Shown: positions 53,505-62,330, counted from the first letter of the stretch. The stretch: 64,000 bases of DNA from JADLAT01 sp964348795 (GCA_964348795.1 CAYGDY010000013.1:1-64000); one strand, 5' to 3'. Made by a program: numbers and translations. Notes: generated from the letters alone by a model not told the origin.

Positions 53505-54218
53505 ATGAGCGCACGACAAAATGAACAGGGAAATGTTCTGTTTCTGATTTTGATTGCGGTGGCGTTGTTTGCGGCCTTGTCCTATGCGGTCACGAGTTCC
53601 TCGCGCTCTGGCGGTGGGGATGCGGGCTCTGAAACCAATCTGGTCAACAGTGCGCAGGTGACGCAATATCCGGCCTCTATCCGCACGGCCATTTTACGGA
53701 TGTTGGTTTCAAACGGTGTGGCCGAGGACGAGTTGAATTTTGACAAGCCGGCAGATTTTGCGACCGTGTGTACGGCAACACCTGGCCCTTGCGTCTTTCA
53801 CCCTTCTGGCGGGGGCGGAACGTATACTCTTGCAACAGCCGATGTCATGGAAGATGACGCGCAGGGAGATTGGATTGTGACGAGTGATTATGCCATTACG
53901 GACATAGGAACCAGTGCAAATGATATTATTGCGTTCCTGCCAGGACTGAAACCGAGTGTGTGCAAGAAGTTGAACGAACAATTGGGCATTTCAGGGGGAA
54001 CGGACACGGACGGCGATACTGTCGGTGTGGGGGCGTCCCAGATCCCTGTTGTAGCGGATGCGATGGATAGCGGCAATCTCGGGATCGGTGGTGCAGCCAA
54101 TGCCGCACACACCATTGCAGGCGCTTTCACAGGACAGGCCTTTGGATGCTACGACTCTACGGATGCGACAAGAACGGATGATGACTTGATTTACTATCAC
54201 GTTCTGGTCGAGCGATAA
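53505..54218 (+). CDS. Pilin-like protein 1 (noncanonical type IV prepilin)
   Basis: About 237 residues from ATG 53505, chosen for AAGGAG seven bases upstream; the open frame extends back to 53430. The leader SARQNEQG is short and could be cut after Gly9. It is followed by NVLFLILIAVALFAALSYAV, the hydrophobic helix of a type IV pilin. The Glu at mature position 5, nearly invariant in type IV pilins, is absent. The body has cysteine pairs (VCTATPGPC; SVCKK ... GCYDS) fitting pilin disulfides, and a Gly/Asp-rich stretch. Together with the next gene it probably makes the filament or its tip. Confidence 0.75.
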   Translation: MSARQNEQGNVLFLILIAVALFAALSYAVTSSSRSGGGDAGSETNLVNSAQVTQYPASIRTAILRMLVSNGVAEDELNFDKPADFATVCTATPGPCVFHPSGGGGTYTLATADVMEDDAQGDWIVTSDYAITDIGTSANDIIAFLPGLKPSVCKKLNEQLGISGGTDTDGDTVGVGASQIPVVADAMDSGNLGIGGAANAAHTIAGAFTGQAFGCYDSTDATRTDDDLIYYHVLVER

Positions 54219-54233
54219 GAGCGGCGAAAGGCC

Positions 54234-54959
54234 ATGCAAAGGCAGAATTCTTCTTTGAACAGGCGCGTTTCCGAAAGCGGGAGCGCGCTTGTTTACATTC
54301 TGATTGCCATCGCGCTTCTGGCCGCCCTGACCTATAGTTTTATGGAGCCTGCCGGGCAACAGACCTCTTCCCAGAATACTTTCAAGGCGGCCTCGGGGAT
54401 ACAGGGGCAGGTGGATGTGATCCGCTCTGGTATACAGGAATGTGTTTTGCTCTATCCCAACGGGGACAGTACCATTAACAATGGCGGCGGCGGGAGTGAT
54501 CCGGGCGCGGACAAGAGGTATCCCATCAATCCCGATTCCACACATTACACCACAGCGACACCTGGGCGCGCTGGAAACAGGTTTGTCAAAAACATTCGCT
54601 GTCCTGGAAATCCCACCACGGGCAATGCGTATGATCATGCGCTGATTTTTACAGGTACAACGGGAAAGTTTCTGCCGCCGCCGCCCGATCTCTTTGATGA
54701 CTGGCAGTACTATAACGGCACGGACGGGATTTTTTACTGGATCGAAACAGATCAGACCGATGCCTATCTTCTGGCGGCACTTCAAAAGCTGGACGAGAAA
54801 TTTTCACAATGCGAAGCCGATGTGATTGATGCCTCCGGCGGGGCCGAGGATCTGGATACGGCGGCGACATTGACCTGCACAGCGGGCAGTACCTGTTTTC
54901 GGGTATGGATGAAACAAACCGCAACGTCCAGCTATCCGCAGGAAGCCGGTTGTCCCTAA
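54234..54959 (+). CDS. Pilin-like protein 2 (noncanonical type IV prepilin)
   Basis: 241 residues. The leader is longer (NSSLNRRVSESG, cleavage after Gly16), followed by SALVYILIAIALLAALTYSF, a helix clearly related to that of pilin-like protein 1 (shared LIA-IAL-AALTY pattern). There is again no Glu5. The globular part has a Gly/Asn-rich loop and several cysteines (IQECVLL, NIRCPG, SQCEAD, LTCTAGSTCF). The gene is last in the operon and ends ten bases from the convergent hybrid kinase gene. Confidence 0.75.
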   Translation: MQRQNSSLNRRVSESGSALVYILIAIALLAALTYSFMEPAGQQTSSQNTFKAASGIQGQVDVIRSGIQECVLLYPNGDSTINNGGGGSDPGADKRYPINPDSTHYTTATPGRAGNRFVKNIRCPGNPTTGNAYDHALIFTGTTGKFLPPPPDLFDDWQYYNGTDGIFYWIETDQTDAYLLAALQKLDEKFSQCEADVIDASGGAEDLDTAATLTCTAGSTCFRVWMKQTATSSYPQEAGCP

Positions 54960-54969
54960 AAGCCATGTT

Positions 54970-56913
54970 TTAAGACTTCAGCGCCTTGATTTCTGCTTCC
55001 ACGCGTGCGAATTCCTGCACGATTTTTTCCACGAGCGCTTTTCCCAGACCGTTGCGGTGGGTTTCTTCCTGAAGATCAGAAGCCAGTTGGCCCAGTACAT
55101 TGCAACAGGCCGAGCGGGCCGCGCCTTTTAAAGAATGGCCCAGTTCATGAAGTGTGGGGATGTTTTCATCTTTCATGGCTTGTTGAAGGCTTGCAATCTG
55201 CGGGCGCGTCATATCTATGAACATGCCGAGCATTTCAATCGTGCCTTCATCAAAGGCTCCCATTTGTTCGATCATGGCGTTTCTATCAATGGCTGATGGC
55301 TGGGTTAAATGCGTTTGGGGCAAGATGTCTTTGCCGTTCTCCAAGCCTTCCGAAGCATTATCGAGCAATCCCCACCGGATCAAAAGCCGTTTGAATTTTC
55401 CCATGGTGACGGGCTTGAGCAGGCATTCGTCAAAGCCGTGCTTCAGATACACATCGCGCTGGGAGAACTGGACATCGGCGGTCAGGACAATTACGGGGAA
55501 TGCCTTTAAATGCGGTGTGTTCCGGACGGTTTCGATCAGGGTATACCCATCCATTTCCGGCATATGCAGGTCTGTCAGCAAAATCCCGAAAGCGCCGGTT
55601 TGAAGGGCGTGCAGGGCTTCCAGCCCGTTGGAGACAAAGCTGGCTTCGATCCCCAGTTTGGTCAGCTGGCGGGAAAGAATATCCCGTACGGCTTCGGTAT
55701 CTTCGGCAATCAGGATTTTTGTCGGGCCCGTGATGGTCAGGCGTCCGGCCTTGCTGGAGGCATCGCGCACGGCTTCGCCCAGACCAATACGGCTGGCGGG
55801 TTTAGTGAGATAGGTGACCCCGAGCGCATGCAGGGAATGGGACAGGCCGACATCCTCCCGCACCGTATACATGATCAGACCCATATGGGGGCGGATATCG
55901 AGAATCGCCTTGATGAGATCAAGGCCCAGACCATCGGGCAGGCCTTGATCAATCACGCCCACGTCAAAGGGTCTGCGTTTGGCAAGGGCGAGCCCTTCGG
56001 CGCAGGTGGCGCAACTCTCGACGGTGGCACCCATGGAGCGCAGGGAATTGACGATTTCCTTTGCGCCTTGGGGATGATCTTCGACAGAGAGGACCGAAAT
56101 GCCGTCCAGTTTGGGCAGAACAAGGGTTGATTGATCGGTGCTGACTTCCTGTGTCGGGATCTCAAACCAAAATGTTGAGCCGTGGCCTTCTGTACTTTCC
56201 ACGCCGATAGCACCTCCCATGAGTTCCACCAGTTTCTTGGAAATCGACAGGCCCAGTCCTGTCCCGCCATATTTACGGGAGGTCGAATTATCGGCCTGCG
56301 TAAAAGCGCTGAACAGGCGTTCGCAGACCTCTGCGCTCATCCCGATTCCGGTGTCGATGATTTCAAACCGCAGGGCCACCCCGTTTTCGGGCGGGGTGAT
56401 GTGCTGTGTTTGCTGTGTCACACGGACGGTGACGGTCCCTTGATGTGTGAATTTCAGGGCATTGCCACACAAATTCATGATGATCTGGCGCAGGCGCTTG
56501 GGGTCGCCGATGATCACAAAGGGGACATCGCTTGCGATATCATCTTTCAGGACGATATCCACGCCGTGAACTTTGACGGAAAGCGCTTCGATCAGGCCGC
56601 GCACCAGAAGGCGGACGGGCACCTCGAACAGATCGAGCTCCATTTTATCGGCATCCATTTTAGCAAGATCCAGCACGTCATCGAGGATTTCAAGCAAGCC
56701 ACTGGCCGCGCCCTGTGCCGTGCGAACCATTTCGGCAATGACATCGTTGGGCTTTTCATCGGCAATGAGCTCTAGCAAACCGTAAATTGTCTGCATAGGC
56801 GTGCGGATTTCATGGCTCATCGTGGCCAGAAAATTGGATTTCATCTGAGCCAGCGCATCGGCTTCGGCCACTTTTTTCTGGAGTTCTTCAATGGAAAGAG
56901 TGTGGTGAGGCAT
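54970..56913 (-). CDS. Soluble hybrid histidine kinase with two receivers and an HPt domain
   Basis: About 647 residues from ATG 56913; longer frames to 57015 run into a repeat. Domain order: short helical N-terminus, HisKA (His34 in TMSHEIRTP), HATPase (NLCGNALKF, DTGIGM, GGTGLGLSIS), receiver 1 (about 305-415, Asp in GVIDQGLPDG), receiver 2 (about 435-550, Asp in LLTDLHMPEMDG) and a C-terminal HPt (His in LGHSLKGAARSACC). There is no sensor domain or membrane segment, so it senses a cytoplasmic cue or acts through partners. It converges on the pilus operon and may signal to the lone response regulator at 45 kb (inference). Confidence 0.9.
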   Translation of the reverse strand: MPHHTLSIEELQKKVAEADALAQMKSNFLATMSHEIRTPMQTIYGLLELIADEKPNDVIAEMVRTAQGAASGLLEILDDVLDLAKMDADKMELDLFEVPVRLLVRGLIEALSVKVHGVDIVLKDDIASDVPFVIIGDPKRLRQIIMNLCGNALKFTHQGTVTVRVTQQTQHITPPENGVALRFEIIDTGIGMSAEVCERLFSAFTQADNSTSRKYGGTGLGLSISKKLVELMGGAIGVESTEGHGSTFWFEIPTQEVSTDQSTLVLPKLDGISVLSVEDHPQGAKEIVNSLRSMGATVESCATCAEGLALAKRRPFDVGVIDQGLPDGLGLDLIKAILDIRPHMGLIMYTVREDVGLSHSLHALGVTYLTKPASRIGLGEAVRDASSKAGRLTITGPTKILIAEDTEAVRDILSRQLTKLGIEASFVSNGLEALHALQTGAFGILLTDLHMPEMDGYTLIETVRNTPHLKAFPVIVLTADVQFSQRDVYLKHGFDECLLKPVTMGKFKRLLIRWGLLDNASEGLENGKDILPQTHLTQPSAIDRNAMIEQMGAFDEGTIEMLGMFIDMTRPQIASLQQAMKDENIPTLHELGHSLKGAARSACCNVLGQLASDLQEETHRNGLGKALVEKIVQEFARVEAEIKALKS

Positions 56914-56950
56914 GGCACGATATTGTAGCAACTTCAGGAAGAGGTGAATA

Positions 56951-57130
56951 GCCCCCCCGCAGGCGGGGATCCAGAAAAAAGTGTAACCACCAAGACACCA
57001 AGTTTTTTTCGTCATTGCGAGCAGAGCGAAGCAATCTAGTCTTTGTCATTCTGAACGCAGTGAAGAATCCCTTCCCCGTACAAGAGAGATCCTTCGACTT
57101 CAGACCTTTGGTCTTTCGCTCAGGATGACA
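56951..57130. repeat. Cluster of dispersed repeats upstream of the kinase gene
   Basis: Three elements follow each other: a family B end (ccccgcaggcggggatccag, 56951 on), half of the ccaccaagacaccaag element (56986-57002), and a double family A element (57011-57130: gtcattgcgagcagagcg to tcgctcaggatgaca). Confidence 0.75.
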
Positions 57131-57183
57131 ATTCTTCTTTTTCCTTTCTTTCCCTCTTTGCTTCATGTTAAAAAGACACGATC

Positions 57184-57753
57184 ATGAACACCTTGAACCC
57201 CGAAAATATCCGTCTCGATTTCCCGTCTTTGGCGGTCTTTCCATCGTATGTAGAGGCCTTGCGGGAGGGGTATTACAGGGGGTCTGACTCTGTCACTCCA
57301 GAGGAAAAAATAAAAACGTACGAGAATAATCCAAAGGCACATATCCTTTCTGAGAACGAGGATAAAACGGGCCAATTTTTTACCGCTCCAACGGGGGAGA
57401 CATTCCCTTGCGTGCCGTACGAAAAACTCTGGCTGACCTGCGAAGATGTTTTTATAGGGAGTGTGAGCTTGCGCCTTGAACTTAATGAATTTTGCAGAAA
57501 TGTTGCAGGTCATGTGGGGTATGGCATTCGTCCGCACTATCAGGGGCAGGGCTATGGCACGCTGGCCTTGCGGCTGACGCGCGTGCGTGCGAAACAAAAC
57601 GGCATGGAAAAACTCCTTTTGACCTGCTCCCCTGATAACACGGCATCCGAAAAAATCATTGTAAAAAACGGCGGCGTGTATAAAGATACACTCCCTGATC
57701 CTTATGGATATGGGCTAACGATACGGTACTGGGTACCGACGGCGATAGAATAA
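57184..57753 (+). CDS. GNAT family N-acetyltransferase
   Basis: 189 residues of the GNAT fold. The acetyl-CoA motif is GYGIRPHYQGQGYGTLAL, and the following DNTASEKIIVKNGG corresponds to the conserved Asn-containing motif B. It transfers an acetyl group to an amine of unknown identity. Similar enzymes acetylate small amines, antibiotics or protein N-termini. It lies 19 bases before asd and may be co-transcribed. Confidence 0.83.
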   Translation: MNTLNPENIRLDFPSLAVFPSYVEALREGYYRGSDSVTPEEKIKTYENNPKAHILSENEDKTGQFFTAPTGETFPCVPYEKLWLTCEDVFIGSVSLRLELNEFCRNVAGHVGYGIRPHYQGQGYGTLALRLTRVRAKQNGMEKLLLTCSPDNTASEKIIVKNGGVYKDTLPDPYGYGLTIRYWVPTAIE

Positions 57754-57771
57754 AGAAAAAGGAACAACATC

Positions 57772-58797
57772 ATGGGTTATAAAGTTGCGGTTGTGGGTGC
57801 TACGGGGAATGTCGGGGCGGAGATGCTCAAAATTCTGGACGAGCGGAATTTTCCGGTCTCGGACGTGATTGCACTGGCCTCTGAGCGGTCCGTGGGTAAG
57901 GAAGTCTCCTTCGGGGATCAGGATCTGAAGGTGCAGGACCTGTCCAAATTCGATTTCAAGGGCGTGGATATTGTGCTGTCCTCGCCTGGTGCGAAGGTGT
58001 CGGCGCTCTACTCGCCCAAGGCGGCCTCTGCGGGCGCGGTGGTCATCGACAATACCAGTCATTGGCGGATGGACCCTGATGTGCCCTTGGTGGTGCCGGA
58101 GGTCAACCCCCACGCGATTGCCGATCACACGAAAAAGGGCATTATCGCCAACCCGAATTGCTCGACCATTCAAATGGTGGTCGCACTCAAGCCCCTGCAC
58201 GATGCCGCGAAAATCACCCGCGTGGTGGTGAGCACGTATCAGTCTGTTTCGGGGACGGGGAAGGACGCGATGGACGAGCTGTTTAACCAGACCAAGGGTG
58301 TGTACACGAACCAGACGCCCGCGCCGAATGTCTATCCCAAACAGATTGCCTTTAACGTGATCCCGCAGATCGACGTGTTTATGGATGACGGCATGACGAA
58401 AGAGGAATGGAAAATGGTGGTGGAGACGAAAAAAATTCTGGATCCTTCCATCAAAGTTTGCGCGTCCTGCGTCCGTGTGCCGGTGTTTATCGGGCATGCC
58501 GAAATGGTGAATGTGGAGCTGGAGCGCGAGCTGACTGCGGATCAAGCCAAAAAACTTTGGCGGAATTTCAAGGGCGTGACGCTGGTCGATCTGGAGCAGG
58601 AAGCCCTGCGCTTTGTGACCCCGGCGGAAATTCAAGGCGAGGATGATGTGTTTGTCTCCCGCGTGCGCGAAGACATCACGGTGGAAAACGGGCTGAATTT
58701 CTGGTGCGTGGCGGATAATTTGCGGAAAGGTGCCGCGCTGAACGCGGTTCAGATTGCGGAAGTGTTGGTCAAGAAGTATAAAAAAATGGCGGCGTAG
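57772..58797 (+). CDS. asd: Aspartate-semialdehyde dehydrogenase
   Basis: 341 residues. NADP-binding motif GATGNVGAEMLKIL, catalytic Cys130 (NPNCSTIQM) and a downstream acid/base His region (CVRVPVFIGHAEMVNVELE) are conserved. It reduces aspartyl phosphate to the semialdehyde for lysine, threonine, methionine and diaminopimelate synthesis. Length is standard. Confidence 0.96.
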   Translation: MGYKVAVVGATGNVGAEMLKILDERNFPVSDVIALASERSVGKEVSFGDQDLKVQDLSKFDFKGVDIVLSSPGAKVSALYSPKAASAGAVVIDNTSHWRMDPDVPLVVPEVNPHAIADHTKKGIIANPNCSTIQMVVALKPLHDAAKITRVVVSTYQSVSGTGKDAMDELFNQTKGVYTNQTPAPNVYPKQIAFNVIPQIDVFMDDGMTKEEWKMVVETKKILDPSIKVCASCVRVPVFIGHAEMVNVELERELTADQAKKLWRNFKGVTLVDLEQEALRFVTPAEIQGEDDVFVSRVREDITVENGLNFWCVADNLRKGAALNAVQIAEVLVKKYKKMAA

Positions 58798-58810
58798 GGG
58801 CTCTTTTTCC

Positions 58811-58890
58811 TGTCATCCTGAGCAGAGCGAAGGATCTCTCTTCAAAAAACTGGGAGATTCTTCGACGGCTTCGCCCTCTCAGAATGACAC
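58811..58890. repeat. Dispersed palindromic repeat (family A) after asd
   Basis: tgtcatcctgagcagagcga to cttcgccctctcagaatgacac, an inverted-end element separating two convergent genes. Confidence 0.8.
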
Positions 58891-58915
58891 GTTCATATTG
58901 TAGAGGCGGCTCAAA

Positions 58916-59446
58916 TTACGGCACAAAATGATCATAGTCCCTGTGATCGATACTCGCGTCCGCGCTACCGCCGAACCGAAGCGCGTTTAGTAATGCCTTT
59001 TCTTGTGCTTCGGGATCCTTTCGATAATCAATCGCCTTCTCGTAGGCGTTTTTTAGCCATTCTTTTGAAATATAGGTATGACTTTCTACCTTCACCAATT
59101 TTTCGTTCAAGACCAATTCGAGCGGAAAAACGGCGTGATTGGATAATTTACGGCTAATCTCTTCAAGCGTATCGGCTAATGCGTCCATATCTTTTTCATC
59201 AAAACGGATAGGCGTTCTATGACCCGCTAAAAGGCTTCTGCGAACGCTGAGGTCAAACAGAATTTTTTGGCGTTGGGAGTCTGGGGACACCATGGCACCC
59301 ACATTGTTGAATTCAAAACGAACGGGTTTGTTATGTCTTTTGCTTATTTCTAGCGCGTAATCAAAAGCTTGGTAATGATCACCTACTCTGCTGGGCAGGG
59401 TAATTCCGAGATAGGCAATATCATCATCGTGTTCAGGGGTGTTCAT
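58916..59446 (-). CDS. Unknown protein
   Basis: 176 residues; family not recognised. It is soluble, alpha/beta, and rich in charged residues (MNTPEHDDDIAYLGITLPSR...). The region FNNVGAMVSPDSQRQKILFDL may form a beta-alpha unit. There is no membrane segment or known catalytic motif. It is a single minus-strand gene between asd and sdhC, flanked on both sides by dispersed repeats. Confidence 0.6.
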   Translation of the reverse strand: MNTPEHDDDIAYLGITLPSRVGDHYQAFDYALEISKRHNKPVRFEFNNVGAMVSPDSQRQKILFDLSVRRSLLAGHRTPIRFDEKDMDALADTLEEISRKLSNHAVFPLELVLNEKLVKVESHTYISKEWLKNAYEKAIDYRKDPEAQEKALLNALRFGGSADASIDHRDYDHFVP

Positions 59447-59600
59447 ACGCAGTAACCTTATCTTCTTGTTTGTTTATTAGGAATCTGTTTTAGTAGCGCT
59501 TTGTTATTCTGTCAATGTTTTTATCTAAAGCTTTTTCTATTCATGCCCTTGCGTTTTAGGGGTGCGGGTCATAGATTAGGGGGGCAGGAATTCCTCAGTC

Positions 59601-59692
59601 GTCATTGCGAGGAAGCTTTTGGGCTGACGAAGCAATCCAGTTTTTTATTTTTTCTGGATCGCCACGCGCCTTTTAGTCGCTCGCGATGACGG
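59601..59692. repeat. Dispersed palindromic repeat upstream of sdhC
   Basis: gtcattgcgaggaagctttt to gtcgctcgcgatgacgg, a variant of the family A type with a longer loop (CTGGATCGCCACGC). Confidence 0.7.
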
Positions 59693-59718
59693 TAAAATTT
59701 GATACCTAAGGATAAACC

Positions 59719-60180
59719 ATGACCCAAACCCCACGCCCGCTCTCCCCGCATTTACAGGTGTATAGACCGCAACTGACCTCTGTGATGTCCATTTTGCACC
59801 GGATGACGGGCGTGGCGCTCGCGGTGGGGAGCCTGATGGTGGTGTGGTGGCTGGTGTCTGCCGCATACGGGGAGGAAGCCTATAACGTGGCCCGCCTCTT
59901 TGCCGCCAGTAATATCGGAACGCTGATGATATTCGGCTGGTCCGTGGCGTTGTTTTACCATCTGTGCAACGGGGTCCGGCATTTATTCTGGGATTCGGGA
60001 CGGCTTTTTAATATCAGGCAGGCCTATGCGGCGGGTTATCTGGTGCTCTTGATGACGGCTGTTTTGACTGTGGGTGCATGGGTATGTGCGGACCGTTTTT
60101 CAATCTCGGCAGGTCTGTATCCCCCCGCAGTGGGCGATACGTTGGCGGAATCACAGGTAGAGGGAGATCAGGCGCCATGA
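59719..60180 (+). CDS. sdhC: Succinate dehydrogenase cytochrome b556 subunit SdhC
   Basis: 153 residues, three membrane helices. The family start RPLSPHLQVYRPQ and SILHRMTGVALAVG are conserved; the haem ligand His is in FYHLCNGVRHLFWD. With SdhD it anchors succinate dehydrogenase and reduces ubiquinone. It overlaps sdhD by four bases (ATGA). Confidence 0.94.
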   Translation: MTQTPRPLSPHLQVYRPQLTSVMSILHRMTGVALAVGSLMVVWWLVSAAYGEEAYNVARLFAASNIGTLMIFGWSVALFYHLCNGVRHLFWDSGRLFNIRQAYAAGYLVLLMTAVLTVGAWVCADRFSISAGLYPPAVGDTLAESQVEGDQAP

Positions 60181-60572
60181 AACTGAAATGGGAAAATGAC
60201 GGAATGAAAACACCATTGGCGCGTGCGCGCGGGCTGGGTTCCGCACGGCAGGGCGTACATCACTGGATGCATCAGCGGATCACCTCTGTGGCCAATATTC
60301 CGCTTGTGATCTGGTTCGTATATTCGGTTGTTTCTCTCAAGGGCGCGGATTATAGCGTGTTTACGGCATGGCTGTCCCAACCTTTGAATGCCGTGCTTAT
60401 GATCTTGTTTATTGTGTCTGTCTTTTATCATGCTGTTTTGGGCGTGCAGGTGGTGATCGAGGATTATATCCACAATGAAGGATGTAAGGTTGTAAAATTG
60501 GTGCTTTTAAAACTGGTTTTTACGGCGCTTGCGGTGGCGAGCATTTTTAGTGTTCTCAAAATCGCACTGTAA
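60177..60572 (+). CDS. sdhD: Succinate dehydrogenase membrane anchor SdhD
   Basis: 131 residues from ATG 60177, chosen because it overlaps the sdhC stop; ATG 60204 is an alternative. Three membrane helices; LGSARQGVHHWMHQRITSVANIPL and the haem-side His in FYHAVLGVQVVIEDYIH are typical of alphaproteobacterial SdhD. SdhA should follow directly, but here it is about 3 kb away. Confidence 0.93.
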   Translation: MKLKWENDGMKTPLARARGLGSARQGVHHWMHQRITSVANIPLVIWFVYSVVSLKGADYSVFTAWLSQPLNAVLMILFIVSVFYHAVLGVQVVIEDYIHNEGCKVVKLVLLKLVFTALAVASIFSVLKIAL

Positions 60573-60587
60573 CTTGAGGGCTTTTGT

Positions 60588-61142
60588 ATGAAACCGCCCA
60601 TTGTTGTTGAAAGCCGCTTGAGAAAACGGGATGTTTTTTTCTGGTCTTTTTTATATCAGGCGGGCCAAGGCCGGATGTTCAAGGGCAGTTTTGTGGTGTT
60701 TTTTCTGGCAACCTTTCCCTTGATGATCTCTGTCTTTCAACGTAAGGCGTTTGCAGAAAATTATTGGGCACTGGGGGTTTTGGGCGCCTTTGCGGCCTTT
60801 GCCATTTATTGTTCGGCGATGCTGGCGGATTTTATGGCTTATGCGTTCAAGATTTTTGTAAGGGAGCGGGCTTTGACCAACACGTTGCTCCAGACGCGGC
60901 GCGTTTTTGCGTTCGAGCCTGAAGCCCTGAGCTATAAAACAGAGCGCGGAGAGGGGCGCGTACTGTTTGAGAAAATGCACAGTTTGTTTCTCCATGACCG
61001 GCATCTGGTATTGGCGTGGGAGGGGTCCGGCGGAGAATACATGATCCCGTGGCGGGATGTGAAGGCCGATGACCTCAAACCCCTTAAAAACAACCTCAAA
61101 CGGGTGCGGGAGAAGCTGAAAATGATTCTCCGGCGGCGGTGA
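60588..61142 (+). CDS. Membrane protein with YcxB-like C-terminal domain
   Basis: 184 residues, 15 bases after sdhD. Two membrane helices (about 35-52 and 62-88) precede a cytoplasmic beta domain with the YcxB-like pattern (FEPEALSYKTERGEGRVLFEKM; LHDRHLVLAWEG; YMIPWRDVK). Its function is unknown. It sits inside what is normally the sdhCDAB operon and is probably transcribed with it. Confidence 0.7.
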   Translation: MKPPIVVESRLRKRDVFFWSFLYQAGQGRMFKGSFVVFFLATFPLMISVFQRKAFAENYWALGVLGAFAAFAIYCSAMLADFMAYAFKIFVRERALTNTLLQTRRVFAFEPEALSYKTERGEGRVLFEKMHSLFLHDRHLVLAWEGSGGEYMIPWRDVKADDLKPLKNNLKRVREKLKMILRRR

Positions 61143-61182
61143 GGCAGGCGCAACGGAGGTTAAGCATGGGAAGGATTTTTGC

Positions 61183-61530
61183 ATGAAAAAAAGGATGTTG
61201 GGATTATGTGTATTGGCTGTTTTAGCTCTGGGTTTCGGGGGCTATGTCATGGTCGAGACGTTTTCTTACATGGGGGAGAAAGCGTTGAGCCGCATGAACC
61301 CAGATGAAACTGCGTTTCTTTCTCAGTTTGAAAAAGTGAATGCACAGATGACGTATGAGCAGGTGGTAGAGATTTTGGGCCCACCTGATCGCTCCGGCGC
61401 GGGAATGCGTCCGACATGGAAATTTCAGGGGAACCCTTTGAGTCAGGTCGCGTTGTATTTTCACGGGGGGCATCCTAAGAAGCTCCGGTGGCTGAAGCTG
61501 GGTGGTTTTGTGTATGAGAAAGACTTGTGA
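61183..61530 (+). CDS. Small exported BamE/SmpA-fold-like protein
   Basis: 115 residues with an N-terminal membrane or signal segment (LGLCVLAVLALGFGGYVM). The mature part contains VNAQMTYEQVVEILGPPDRSG and WKFQGNP, the pattern of the BamE/SmpA fold (helix then 'G.P'). It lacks a lipobox, so it is not a canonical BamE lipoprotein. Function unknown. Confidence 0.65.
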   Translation: MKKRMLGLCVLAVLALGFGGYVMVETFSYMGEKALSRMNPDETAFLSQFEKVNAQMTYEQVVEILGPPDRSGAGMRPTWKFQGNPLSQVALYFHGGHPKKLRWLKLGGFVYEKDL

Positions 61531-61559
61531 TGGGAGGGAGGTATGAGTGTTTCACCAAA

Positions 61560-61626
61560 TGTCATCCTGAGCATCGCGAAGGATCTCGGTCTTCAAGGGA
61601 TTCTTCGGCTTCGCCTCAGAATGACA
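61560..61626. repeat. Dispersed palindromic repeat (family A)
   Basis: tgtcatcctgagcatcgcga to cttcgcctcagaatgacag, an inverted-end element directly after the BamE-like gene. Confidence 0.8.
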
Positions 61627-61649
61627 GGATTGCATTAGACTCCACCCCC

Positions 61650-61676
61650 GTCATCCCCGCGCAGGCGGGGATCCAG
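61650..61676. repeat. Dispersed repeat (family B), left copy
   Basis: gtcatccccgcgcaggcggg followed by gatccag; the inverted copy is at 62307-62331, bracketing one gene. Confidence 0.85.
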
Positions 61677-61715
61677 TTTCATGATGTGTCTCCGAATATC
61701 GCATATTGTCGTTTT

Positions 61716-62330
61716 ATGGAGGAGATCAAAATTAGACTTAATCAAGTCTGGTTGGTACAAAATACAGAGTTATTATTTCATAGAGATGACTTTGCCTATG
61801 AGTTTGTAGCAATACAATTTAGAAAAATTCTTGAATTGATTGCCTTTTCTTCCTTAACGGCGAATAAAGAAAAATATGCGCAACTACACAAAGTATTTGA
61901 AACGCATTGGCATGCGGAAAGAATTTTAAAGGATTTGGATAAAATAAACCCAGAATTTTATCCCAAGCCAACATCGGTAAGCAAGACAGGAGATAACACA
62001 TTTCATGCTGAACATGCCGTTGCAAAAAATGATGGTGTTGATACGCCCTTAACAAGGCTAGAGTTTGCGTTTCTTTATGAAGTGTCTGGCAAAACTTTAC
62101 ACGTTCCAAAACCGTTTCAAGATAATTTTTCAATTGATTTTAAATATCATCCCTCTGTATGGGCTAAAAAAATAGCACTTTTATTAGATACCCATATGAT
62201 TAAGCTGGTCGATGATGGTGGCTATTGGTTAGTCATGATGAATGGAGGGGGTAAAGCTCATGCCTATACATTGTCTCCACCTCTTCATGTTGGCGAAAGT
62301 ATGTATGGATCCCCGCCTGCGCGGGGATGA
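61716..62330 (+). CDS. Unknown AT-rich protein bracketed by inverted repeats
   Basis: About 204 residues from ATG 61716; upstream codons are in frame to 61527 but come from a repeat and are unlikely to be translated. Family not recognised. The sequence is soluble and helical (KIRLNQVWLVQNTELLFHRD... EFVAIQFRKILELIAF), and clearly more AT-rich than the flanking sdh genes. Its last residues (YGSPPARG) and stop codon are provided by the inverted family B repeat at 62307-62331, so the original C-terminus may have been replaced or truncated. It looks like horizontally acquired DNA. Confidence 0.6.
   Translation: MEEIKIRLNQVWLVQNTELLFHRDDFAYEFVAIQFRKILELIAFSSLTANKEKYAQLHKVFETHWHAERILKDLDKINPEFYPKPTSVSKTGDNTFHAEHAVAKNDGVDTPLTRLEFAFLYEVSGKTLHVPKPFQDNFSIDFKYHPSVWAKKIALLLDTHMIKLVDDGGYWLVMMNGGGKAHAYTLSPPLHVGESMYGSPPARG

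Noticed and set aside
61527..61715. Longer N-terminus for the gene at 61716
   Set aside because: The upstream codons are family A and B repeats translated by chance (PEHREGSRSSRD, PVIPAQAGIQ), and no start signal is present.
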